From: Synanceia verrucosa
Lineage: Eukaryota > Chordata > Actinopteri > Perciformes > Synanceiidae
Assembly (NCBI GenBank): GCA_029721515.1
Contig: CM056551.1
Span: forward strand, 31,357,220-31,421,219
DNA: 64,000 nucleotides
Direction of reading: 5' to 3'
Shown here: piece by piece, positions 31,394-42,186 of the stretch
How positions within the stretch are numbered: position 1 is the first letter of the stretch
Layout of the letters: each line of letters starts with the position of its first letter
Program-made: the position numbers and the translations under genes
The notes under the pieces: generated by a model
Database searches by the model: none
The model's input: only the letters and a program-made list of their open reading frames with translations
What the model was told of the DNA's origin: nothing

Positions 31394-31786
31394 CAGTACT
31401 GTGCAAAGGTTTTATTCAGGTGTGGAAAACACTGTTGTGTTAATAGTTCATTTCCATTAATGAACAAAATGCAGTGAATAAACAGAAGAGAATCTAAATC
31501 TATCTGTATCTGCAGTGACCAACCCATCACCAGCTGGTACACCTGGACAGTTCCTGAAGGAGGTCAGGTTGATCCAAACCTCTTGGAGAACTGACCACAG
31601 ATCCTCTGGAGGGCTCCAGGATGCTGAGACCAGGTCTCTGTGGAGACCACACCGTCACTAAGAGGACTTCCTCTTTACGACGATTGTTCTTAATGTCAGA
31701 ATAAACCTGGAGCCAATCCTTCGTACTGAGTACTACTGGTGTCTCACCGGTTCAGTACTACTACCTTGATGATTTGCACAGTACTG
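31394..31786. mobile_element. Tc1-type MITE
   Basis: Starts CAGTACTGTGCAAAGG and ends TTTGCACAGTACTG, with TA on both sides (31392-31393, 31787-31788). Length 393 bp, no transposase. The interior (ACACCTGGACAGTTCCTG and so on) resembles the interior of Tc1 elements, so it looks like an internally deleted member. Confidence 0.85.
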
Positions 31787-31810
31787 TAGGTCTGTCAGAG
31801 GTTTGAGGGG

Positions 31811-33613
31811 ACACTACCAGTTTGGACACACCTTATCATTCAATCATGTGTCTTGTCGTTTCCTAATTTCTACTTTATCGATACAGACTGAATCAAGATA
31901 TATGGAATTAAGAGTTAAATAACTCTAAATCTGTCTTATATTTCTGATTCCTCCTTTGCTGTGATGACAGCTCTGTAAACCCTCAGCCTCCTCTGGAGGA
32001 CCTTCATGAGGCGTCACTTCAGATGGTTTTCACTCCATGTGGACCTTCTGTCCTTCTTCATGGTTTTGGACCATCAGTGGTCAGGTTGGTCCAGAGCTGA
32101 CAGCCTGTTGGACTGTTAGAGAGAACCATCAGCTAAGAGAGGAGAAACAACAGTCCATCATTACTGTAAGAGCTGAAGGTCTGTCAGTCCAGAACTGGTT
32201 CATGAGAACCAGATCAGGAGAGGAAGACCAGGAGGATCAGTTCTTGGAGTCAGCAGCAGCTCAGATTAGAGGCAGGTAAAAGCCACAGAGTTCTAGTAGC
32301 AGACACTTCTCCACATCAACTGATGAGCCAAGAGCTGCTGAGGAACCACCAGGACTAGACTTTAGACCAGAGGAGATCTGCTTTGGTCTGATCAGTCCAA
32401 GTCTGAGGTCTTTGGTTCCACCTGCCTCAGAAAAGATGAAGGGATGATCTCTACATGCATGGTTCCCACCATGAAGCATGGAGGAGGAGCTGTGATAATG
32501 GGGGCTTTTCTGGTGTGGATTTCTTCAGACCTGAAGGTCCTGAACCAGCAGGCCCTCCAGGCTGTGTGAGAAGATGATGGAGCGCTGAGCTGGCCTCCAC
32601 AGTCACCTGACCTGGAGTGCATTTCCAAAAACAGCCTAAGTATCTCTTAACTTCACACGTAGAATCATCTTAGCGTCTACAGCCCATTTCCCAAAACTTT
32701 CTTTGCTTAGGAACATTGTGAGATCACTCTTAGATCTACGTGTAATAGCAGTAATCGTAGACTGTTAAGATGATCTGAAAATAAACTACTTGTTTGACAT
32801 GGTTTTGTTGTGCAACTTATGCTGCTGACAAAGGTAGTGAGAGCTAGGAGCAGAAATTATATCCATTATTATACCCAGAAAAGGGTTATAGGCAATAATA
32901 ACAAAATGCTGTGATTTACGTGACAGACGTGTTTACGTGGCAGTGACACATTGGTGCAACCAAAAGAAATGGGCAATGACTTGGTGAGATGGCCCTCCAG
33001 ACCAGCCAGACAGTGTTGTTGGCGGTTTTCTTTGGCCTGTCGCTCTTCGCCGCCACCCTCTTCCTCCTCTTCCTCCTCCTCAGGAACACCCATTACAGCC
33101 CTTGACCGGTTGAGGACAGCTCCTTAAATCTGAGCTAAGAACGCCTTAAGAGCAGCGCACGCGTGTTCAAGCTAAGATCATGTTTGGACAACTCACGTAA
33201 AGAATTTAAGAATGTTCGCAGGATCACGCGTTAGTTCATTCGCAGCCACTAAGATCAACTGTTATGAGGAAATGCACTCCTGAACCCACTGAGATGTTTT
33301 GGAGAAGATGGACCACAGAAGATTGAAGGACAAACAAGAGCTCAGCATCTCTGGGAACTCCTTCAAGTCTGTTGGAAAACATTTTGAGTTGAGGACCTCA
33401 TGAAGCTCCTCCAGGGGAGGACCAGAGCAGAAATCAAAGCAAGAATCTAGAAGTTGAAACATGTTTACAGTTATTTCACTATTACTTTACTACATAATTC
33501 CAGATATGATCATTCATAGTTCTGAAGCCTTCAGTGATCTACACTGGAAACAGTCATGAGAAGAAGAGAAACATTAAATGGGAAGGTGTGTCCAAACTTT
33601 GGACTGGTAGTGT
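31811..33613 (+). mobile_element. Degenerate Tc1-like transposon with nested element
   Basis: The ends are ACACTACCAGTTTGGACACACC (left, about 6 bp shorter) and the reverse of ACACTACCAGTCCAAAGTTT (right). Remains of transposase read on plus: VPTMKHGGGAVIMG at about 32460-32510 and WPPQSPDL at 32590-32614. There the frame is cut by a 665-bp insertion and resumes as NP at 33283. Excluding the insertion the copy is about 1.14 kb. Inactive. Confidence 0.85.
32615..33279. mobile_element. PIF/Harbinger-like MITE nested in the Tc1 copy
   Basis: Perfect 12-bp inverted ends GAGTGCATTTCC/GGAAATGCACTC and a 3-bp duplication CTG (32612-32614 and 33280-33282). Removing it restores the transposase reading CCTGACCTG-AACCC (PDLNP). 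The end sequence and 3-bp duplication are typical of Harbinger elements. No transposase; a short acidic frame on the minus strand (33093-32869) shows no domain I know. Confidence 0.85.
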
Positions 33614-33778
33614 CAGTAGGGCTCAGATTAGATTCTGGTAGGACAGGACAGGTGAGAATTTAAAATGAAGTAACATTTCAACCAATTAGCAGCTAGGGTT
33701 TGTGGAGACAACATCTTAGACAACTCTGTGAGTGTGGAGGAGTAGCCATCAAAGCCGCACATCTGATCTGGGACTGTC

Positions 33779-36700
33779 CTAATAAGGTGTTGTCCCCTCC
33801 CACTCCAGCAGGTACTGGACCGTTCCCTGACGAGTGACACGCCGAGCCAACACCTGGTACCTCTCTCCATTGCTCAGTCTGCCTGCCACTCCAAAATAGG
33901 AGGAGATGGAAGAGTGGAGGTGGGAGGAGTCAGAGGAAATCTGGGAGGGGTCCGACAGGAAGTGGGACGAGTCGTTGGTCAGGTGGTCTGAAGCATCTTG
34001 GTCCTCCATCATCCCAGAAGGCTCCTCCCCCTCAAGCTCCGCCCCTCCCTCACTGCGATTGGCCCACTGGCTGTAGCTGTTGCTAGGCAACTTCCTCTTC
34101 CTGCTGCCCACCCTTCCTCTAAAGAAACAGAGGTCAGGGAGAGACTTCCTGTCTTCAGGTCAGCAATGGTGGAGGACAGGAAATAGTTAAAGATGGAGGA
34201 TGAGGATGAAGATGGAGGGTAAAAGTGGAGGATGAAGATGGATAGTTGGGGTGTGACGATACACTCAGTTCACGAGAAAGAGATGATATTTTCACATCTG
34301 TCCTGCAGCACACAGGAGCGCAAACCCTGCGCAGCCTGCAGAGCGACCACATACACAATGAATGGGTTTCTCTCGTGTGAACCCAGACTAACTTTAGTGT
34401 TTTAACTTTAACCAAAGTAGTGCAAATGCTGCTTTCCATCTTCTTCTTATTATTAGTTTCTGTTACTGTCACCCACATGTCACTAATAGAAGCTTGGATA
34501 GCCCTGTGCTCCAGAGACATCTTTTCACTGAACGAGAAATATCACCAGATTTGATCTCGCAAGATCTCGTCACAACCCTAGAGTATAGATATGGGGGATA
34601 GAGGATAATGATACAGGATGAAGATGGAGGACGAAGGTGGAGGACAATGATGGAGGATGAAGGTGGAGAACAATGATGGAGGATGAAGGTGGAGGATAAT
34701 GATGGAAGATGAAGGTGGAGGGTGAGGGTGGGGGATAAAGATGGAGGATAATGACGGAGGACGAAGGTGGAGGATAATGACAGAGGATGAAGATGAAGGA
34801 TAATGACAGAGGATGAAGATGGAGGACAATGAGGAGGATGAAGGTAGAGGATAATGATGGAAGGTGAAAATGGAGGGTGAAGATGGAGGATAAAGATGGA
34901 GGATAATGACGGAGGACGAAGGTGGAGGACGATGATGGAGGTTGAAGTTGGAGGACGAAGGTGGAAGATAATGACGGAGGACGAAGGTGGAGGATAATGA
35001 CGGAGGACGAAGGTGGAGGATGAAGGTGGAGGACAATGACGGAGGATGAAGGTGGAGGACAATGATGGAGGATGAAGATGGAGGATGAAGGTGGAGGATG
35101 AAGATGGAGGACAATGACAGAGGATGAAGGTGGGGGACAATGACGGCGGATGAAGGTGGAGGACAATGATGGAGGATGAAGGTGGAGGATGAAGATGGAG
35201 GACAATGACAGAGGATGAAGGTGGGGGATAATGATGGAGGATGAAGGTGGAGGATAATGATGGAGGATGAAGGTGGAGGATAATGATGGAGAATGAAGGT
35301 GGAGAATAATAATGGAGGACAGTTAGTTAACCTCTGGTTACCTGAGCTGATCGGAGCTGCTGGTTGTAGCAGAACCTGCTGTGGAGGCATCAGTGGAGTC
35401 CTGATCAATACTCAGAGCTCTGCTGGAGCTGCTGAGAGAACATCAGGCCAATCCTCACTGATCGATCACTGCTGGATTATTGATATCTAATTATTGACTG
35501 ATTATTGGTGCATTATTGATCTCTCACTCACCTCTTGAGGCTCTGAAGCTCATCCAGGGTGAAGTCAAAGATGTTGGCCATGTGATGGTTGGACGTCCAA
35601 TAGCAGGACAGCTCATTCTGCACGCACACACACACACACACACACAAATTATTAATCTTGTTTAGTAAGAAGAATACCAGACAGGAGAACAGACATCTTA
35701 CCTTTGGAATGGCATCTTCCAGGAGCCACTTGGACCTCCTCTTCTTCCTATCAGCTGACGCACTATACACACACACACACACACACACTTTTAGCTGTAC
35801 ACTGTTAGCAACAGGTGCTGATGTTAGCACAAACACAAATAGGACTACTTTCTGGATTTTGGACTACAAACAGGCCTACCTTCTTGATTTTGGATTGTAA
35901 ACTGGACTACCTTCTGGATTTTGGACTACAAACAGGACTACCTTCTGGATTTTGGACTACAAACAGGACTACCTTCTGGATTCTGGACTGTAAAATGGAC
36001 TACCTTCTGGATTCTGGACTGTAAAATGGACTACCTTCTGGATTTTGGACTGTAAACTGGACTACCTTCTGGATTTTGGACTACAAACAGGACTCCCTTT
36101 TGGATTTTGGACTACAAACAGGACTACCTTCTGGATTTTGGACTGTAAACAGGACTACCTTCTGGATTTTGGACTGTAAACTGGACTACCTTCTGGATTT
36201 TGGACTACAAACAGGACTCCCTTTTGGATTTTGGACTACAAACAGGACTACCTTCTGGATTTTGGACTGTAAACAGGACTACCTTCTGGATTTTGGACTG
36301 TAAACTGGACTACCTTCTGGATTTTGGACTACAGACAGGACTACCTTCTGGATTTTGGACTACAAACAGGACTACTTTCTGGATTTTGGACTACAAACGG
36401 GACTACCCCCTGGTTCAAGCTAAAAGAGTAAATGACGATTACCTGCTCCTGCCCAGGTCTTTCTTGTGGGCTCCTTCATTCTGAGTGTGGACAGGGAAGA
36501 GTTTGGAGGGGGGGTTGGGGGGGACTCTGGTCCTCAGACGAAAGATGCACTTCCTCTTCTTGACCTCCTTCCCACACAGAAACCTGAGAAGACACAAGAG
36601 CTTCAGGACGAGAACGGAAAAAGTGGACTACCTTCTGGTTTTCAGATTACAAACTGTGTTTCAGGAAAGGAAAGGGTGGAGCTGAGGGAGGGGGTCTTAC

Positions 36701-38333
36701 TTGCTCTTGTATTTATTGAGAGCATCCAACAGATGCTGCCCCCTGTCTGCCGGAGGAGTGTTTGACAGCTGGACAACAAATAGACACACCGTTAGTCTGG
36801 TGTAGTCTGGTCAAGTTTGAGTTCAGTCCAGTCGAGTCTGGTCCAGGTTTAGTGCAGTTCAAGCTCAGTCTAATCTGGTCCAGGTTTGGTTCAGTTCAAT
36901 CTAGTGCAGGTTCACTTTAGTACATTTTGGTCCAGGTTTAGTCTGGTCCAGTATGGTACCTTCCCCAGCTGTAGACACTCCCAGTTTGCAGAGACGAAGA
37001 CCAGGATCTCATCCAGCTCAAAGTACTTCTTCTTGCTGCTGACTGACAGGTTGTAGAGAACCAGGTGGACCAGATCTACCCACCGCAGGGACAGACGGCG
37101 GACATACTCTGATCCTTTATTACACACTGAGCACAAGAAGAGGTAGAACCTGAGGAGGACAGGAGGAGGAGCAGAGAAGGTCGGGACTGTGTCAATACAC
37201 AGAGAGGAGGAGCAGAGCAGGAGGTGCGGTCTCACCTGTCTCCAAACATCATGGACTCCTGCAGACACTGGGTACAGGCTTCATGGAACCACTGCTGACA
37301 CCTGAAGCACTGCAGCATTTTCAGGTACCACCTGCAGACACAGCACAGGTGCACCTCAGGTGAGACAAACCATTTGTGATGTCACAGTGAGTCACAGTGT
37401 ACTACTCTCTGATTGGTCGGCCTTACTCTCCAGGGCCTCCGCAGTAACAGTAGCACTGCTGCTGGTTGGTCCGGTGCTGAGAGTCCCAGTCCAGAGAGTC
37501 CAGGTCGTACAGTAACACCTGCTTCATGGCAGACAGAGCTTTGGCTATAGGACCTTTCTTTAGAGCGCCCCCTTTCTTTAGGGACAAGAGACAGGTAGTC
37601 AGACAGACAGGCAGTCACCACTCTATGGAACAACCATTGTTTGCAGTGTGTTTGTACCCGAACAGCCAGAGCAAAGACACAACGTCTGCAGAACCAGGGA
37701 CCGACACTGATGCTGTCCTCCACTAGAGGGACATGACACTGCTGGTGGAAACCTGGGGACAGAGAGACAGACATACCACCCCCTAGAGGTCATTCAATAC
37801 GTATCCGATCAACCAATCACAGATCAATAAGTGTCAGTAAATGTGACAGTAAACACACTATCCGCTGCTGGAGCAGTAAACTAACACACCATAATATACA
37901 TGAATACACTTCTCAGGTTTAAGCTGTCTGTCTCACTTACCCATACCACACTTGCCACAGATGAGGATCTGGTTGCTCAACTCTGATTGGCTGTCAGAAA
38001 TTGGTTCCACCTCTTGGCACACAGAGCAGCGAGGCTCCTCCCCCGGCACACCAGCTGCTCCGTGATTGGATGATGATGTTGAATGACAGGAGGGAAGACA
38101 GAGAGAAACAGCAGGATGGTGAGACGCATTCATGCTCATTGTAGGTCTGTCTCTACCCGTTCGTCAGTCTGTCCGTCCTTCTGTCTGTCTCTCACCATGT
38201 TGGATGTCCTTCCAGAGGACCCAGAACTTGGAGTTGTCCTCAAAAGTGACGAAACAGCTCTGCCGTGGAGGGCTCACCTGTCCACCAATCACAGCACAGG
38301 AGATTTGTACCAACCAGTGAGAGGGATGTATTT

Positions 38334-38376
<43 letters not shown>

Positions 38377-38553
38377 CCTCTGTATCTTGCCAAGATAGTA
38401 GAGTCCATCTGACCAATGACAGAGGACGAACTGTCCAACACTTAGACTGGGCTCTACTTCCTCACTTAGGCCTTGCCCCCGTTGACAAGCCCCACCCCCA
38501 AGAGACATCTGGGGCTCCAGACCACAGAAGGCTTCAATCAGGTCCTCAAACAT
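33779..38553 (-). CDS. phf19: PHD finger protein 19 (Polycomb-like 3), PRC2 accessory subunit
   Basis: Coding exons: 38553-38377, 38277-38196, 38054-37941, 37752-37658, 37575-37427, 37331-37236, 37149-36960, 36768-36701, 36583-36443, 35762-35702, 35617-35532, 35428-35342, 34118-33779. They sum to 1,686 bp (561 aa; human is about 580). Domain order is: Tudor, which reads H3K36me3 (CHWSDGLYYLGK, TFEDNSKFWVLWKD); PHD1 (CSVC..ICGKCGMGFHQQCHVP..WFCRRC); PHD2 (CYCYCGG..CFRCQQWFHEAC); extended winged-helix region (LRWVDLVHLVLYNL); IFDFTLDELQSL; and the C-terminal chromo-like domain (YQVLARRVT..LEWEGTTPY) that binds SUZ12. All cysteine and histidine ligands I can place are present. It recruits PRC2 to chromatin in the nucleus. 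PHF19 rather than MTF2 is chosen from exon text (KGGALKKGPIAKAL) and from its neighbours. The start is the first in-frame ATG after the leader intron. Confidence 0.96.
34190..35310. repeat. Purine-rich minisatellite (GGAGGATGAAGGT family)
   Basis: Short units of 12-15 bp such as GGAGGATGAAGGT, GGAGGATAATGAC and GGAGGACGAAGGT, with strong G/A bias on plus. The left part (34190-34250) is separated by about 330 bp of unique DNA from the dense part (about 34590-35310). Fills the last phf19 intron (34119-35341). Minus-strand frames (SSTFILHHCPPPSS type) are artefacts of it. Confidence 0.95.
35620..35645. repeat. CA microsatellite at a phf19 3' splice site
   Basis: (CA)n on plus, i.e. (TG)n in the transcript, directly before the AG of exon 35617-35532 (TGTGCGTGCAG). 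A similar tract lies at 35763-35788 before exon 35762-35702. Confidence 0.95.
35845..36412. repeat. 31-bp minisatellite in a phf19 intron
   Basis: About 18 units of 31 bp (GGACTACCTTCTGGATTTTG plus GACTACAAACA). Variants (CTACAAACA, CTGTAAACT, CTGTAAAATG, CTCCCTTTTGG) recur in blocks of four, giving a 124-bp higher-order period (36076 and 36200 start equal blocks). Fills the intron to within about 30 bp of the donor of exon 36583-36443. Confidence 0.95.
38341..38373. repeat. GT microsatellite at a phf19 donor
   Basis: (GT)16 on plus, starting 3 bp after the donor GTAA of exon 38553-38377 in transcript direction, where it reads (AC)n. Confidence 0.95.
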
Positions 38554-38586
38554 CCTGCAGAGTCAGGTCAGACAGGTGGAGAGCGA

Positions 38587-41162
38587 CAGTCTAAGGAAAC
38601 AACCAGTGTAAGGAATAAAAACACCCAGTGTAAGGAATAAAAACACTTAGTTTAAAGAATAAATACAGCCAGTTTAAAGAATAAAAACACCCAGTTTAAA
38701 GAATAAAAACACCCAGTTTAAAGAATAAAAACACTTAGTTTAAAGAATAAAAACACCCAGTTTAAGGAATAAAAACACTTAGTTTAAAGAATAAAAACAC
38801 CCAGTTTAAGGAATAAAAACACTTAGTTTAAGGAATAAAAACACCCAGTTTAAGGAATAAAAACACCCAGTTTAAGGAATAAAAACACTTAGTTTAAAGA
38901 ATAAATACAGCCAGTGTAAGGAATAAAAACACTTAGTTTAAAGAATAAATACAGCCAGTTTAAAGAATAAAAACACTTAGTTTAAAGAATAAAAACACCC
39001 AGTTTAAGGAATAAAAACACTTAGTTTAAAGAATAAAAACACCCAGTTTAAGGAATAAAAACACCCAGTTTAAGGAATAAAAACACTTAGTTTAAAGAAT
39101 AAATACAGCCAGTTTAAGGAATGAAAACACCCAGTTTAAAGAATAAATACACCCAGTTTAAAGAATAAAAACACCCAGTTTAAAGAATAAAAACACCCAG
39201 TTTAAAGAATAAAAACACTTAGTTTAAAGAATAAAAACACCCAGTTTAAAGAATAAAAACACCCAGTTTAAGGAATAAAAACACTTAGTTTAAAGAATAA
39301 AAACACCCAGTTTAAGGAATAAAAACACCCAGTTTAAAGAATAAATACAGCCAGTTTAAGGAATGAAAACACTTAGTTTAAAGAATAAAAACACTTAGTT
39401 TAAAGAATAAAAACACCCAGTTTAAAGAATAAAAACACCCAGTTTAAAGAATAAAAACACCCAGTTTAAAGAATAAAAACACCCAGTTTAAAGAATAAAA
39501 ACACCCAGTTTAAAGAATAAAAACACTTAGTTTAAAGAATAAAAACACCCAGTTTAAAGAATAAAAACACCCAGTTTAAGGAATAAAAACACTTAGTTTA
39601 AAGAATAAAAACACCCAGTTTAAGGAATAAAAACACCCAGTTTAAAGAATAAATACAGCCAGTTTAAGGAATGAAAACACTTAGTTTAAAGAATAAAAAC
39701 ACCCAGTTTAAAGAATAAAAACACCCAGTTTAAAGAATAAAAACACCCAGTTTAAAGAATAAAAACACTTAGTTTAAAGAATAAAAACACCCAGTTTAAA
39801 GAATAAAAACACCCAGTTTAAGGAATAAAAACACTTAGTTTAAAGAATAAAAACACCCAGTTTAAGGAATAAAAACACCCAGTGTTAGGAATAAAAACAC
39901 CCAGTTTAAAGAATAAAAACACCCAGTTTAAAGAATAAAAACACCCAGTTTAAAGAATAAAAACACCCAGTTTAAAGAATAAAAACACCCAGTTTAAAGA
40001 ATAAAAACACTTAGTTTAAAGAATAAAAACACCCAGTTTAAGGAATAAAAACACTTAGTTTAAAGAATAAAAACACCCAGTTTAAGGAATAAAAACACCC
40101 AGTTTAAGGAATAAAAACACTCAGTTTAAGGAATAAAAACACTTAGTTTAAAGAATAAATACAGCCAGTGTAAGGAATAAAAACACTTAGTTTAAAGAAT
40201 AAATACAGCCAGTTTAAAGAATAAAAACACTTAGTTTAAAGAATAAAAACACCCAGTTTAAGGAATAAAAACACTTAGTTTAAAGAATAAAAACACCCAG
40301 TTTAAGGAATAAAAACACCCAGTTTAAGGAATAAAAACACTTAGTTTAAAGAATAAATACAGCCAGTTTAAGGAATGAAAACACTTAGTTTAAAGAATAA
40401 AAACACCCAGTTTAAAGAATAAAAACACCCAGTTTAAAGAATAAAAACACCCAGTTTAAAGAATAAAAACACTTAGTTTAAAGAATAAAAACACCCAGTT
40501 TAAAGAATAAAAACACCCAGTTTAAGGAATAAAAACACTTAGTTTAAAGAATAAAAACACCCAGTTTAAGGAATAAAAACACCCAGTTTAAAGAATAAAT
40601 ACAGCCAGTTTAAGGAATGAAAACACTTAGTTTAAAGAATAAAAACACCCAGTTTAAAGAATAAAAACACCCAGTGTTAGGAATAAAAACACTTAGTTTA
40701 AAGAATAAATACAGCCAGTTTAAGGAATGAAAACACTTAGTTTAAAGAATAAAAACACCCAGTTTAAAGAATAAAAACACCCAGTGTAAGGAATAAAAAC
40801 ACTTAGTTTAAAGAATAAATACAGCCAGTTTAAGGAATGAAAACACTTAGTTTAAAGAATAAAAACACCCAGTTTAAAGAATAAAAACACCCAGTTTAAG
40901 GCATAAAAACACCCAGTTTAAAGAATAAAAACACCCAGTTTAAGGAATAAAAACACTTAGTTTAAAGGATAAAAACACCCAGTTTAAGGAATAAAAACAC
41001 TTAGTTTAAAGGATAAAAACACCCAGTTTAAGGAATAAAAACACTTAGTTTAAAGAATAAAAACACTTAGTTTAAAGGATAAAAACACCCAGTTTAAGGA
41101 ATAAAAACACTTAGTTTAAAGAATAAAAACACTTAGTTTAAGGAATAAAAACACTTAGTTTA
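38587..41162. repeat. 22-bp minisatellite array, left part (phf19 leader intron)
   Basis: About 115 units of the 22-bp repeat AATAAAAACACCCAGTTTAA AG/GG with variants CACTTAG, TACAGCCAG and GTGTAAGG. It begins about 30 bp from the acceptor of the first phf19 coding exon. Larger blocks of several units recur (for example the TACAGCCAG-containing series). Confidence 0.97.
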
Positions 41163-42186
41163 GAACCTGCTAGATTGGACGAGGGCTTTAAACAGTGGGT
41201 TAGGAGAGGGATCACATCCTTTTGTTCCCTCATCTCAAACAGTAAATTTCAGAGTTATGAGTCTATTTCAGCCGCATCTGGACTGGAGAAGCAGGACTTC
41301 CATAGATACCTGCAAGTCAGAGACTATTATATTAAAAAATTACAAATCAAGGAGGAGAAGGAATACAATTTAATCTCCATATTTCATGAGGCTTATGAAA
41401 AGAAAGATAATAAAAAGTTGGTCTCAAGAATATACGGAAGTATCCAAGCTTCTAAAAATCATTCTACGTTTTCCATTAAACAGAAGTGGGAGAAGGAGTC
41501 AGAAGCACAAATATCAGAAGAGACCTGGATAGAAATATGTGAGACACAAACAACCACTGCAAACTCAAGATCTCTACGAGAATTCGGCTGGAAGACTGCA
41601 GTGAGATTTTTTATAACTCCTAAAATAACAGCACTACAAACAGGCACACAGAGCCGAGGCTTTTGTTGGAGACAATGTGGAACCCCTATGGCTAATCATG
41701 TTCATGTTTTTTGGTCCTGTCCGAAAATCCAGCCATTTTGGAGGGACGTATTAACCGAGATAAATACAATTATAGGAGTGGATTTAGAATTTTCTTTTGT
41801 TGTTTTATATCTCGGCAAAATTCCAAAAACAGTCTTACATAAGGACAGATACTTGTTGAAGATTCTTCTAGCTGGCAGTAGGAAAGCCATAACCAGAAGG
41901 TGGATGCAAGTAGATCCTCCAACATTGATCCAGCGGCACGGGATCATTCATGAAATTTACTGTATGGAGAAACTTACTTTTATTCTAAGACTCCAATTGG
42001 AGAAGTGTATGGAACACTGGGAAAAATGGACTGAATATGCGCCTGGAAAAGTGTGACATTTGACTATGATGTATATGTATGTACAGTATGTATGTATAAT
42101 AGAAAGTTTTGATCTTAACTGTACCGCCCATGATGATCTCATGTTCTGTTTATATGTTGATAAATAAAAAGTAAAAAAAAAAAAAC
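41163..42186 (+). mobile_element. L1-type LINE, 5'-truncated, inserted in the array
   Basis: Carries the last 293 codons of an L1 ORF2 (41175-42056) with an intact frame, then about 130 bp of 3' UTR, AATAAA and an A-rich tail at about 42165-42190. Flanked by the same 15 bp (AAAACACTTAGTTTA at 41148-41162 and 42187-42201), though the array makes any duplication partly ambiguous. The ORF holds the zinc-knuckle-like CWRQCGTPMANHVHVFWSCP typical of fish L1 C-termini. It is antisense to phf19. Confidence 0.92.

Noticed and set aside
34469..35408. Minus-strand frames of 211-276 codons rich in PPSSS and HLHP
   Set aside because: Derived from the purine-rich minisatellite. They overlap a phf19 intron with solid flanking exons.
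41175..42056. 293-codon plus-strand frame as a host gene
   Set aside because: C-terminal part of L1 ORF2 with a poly(A) tail and apparent target duplication.
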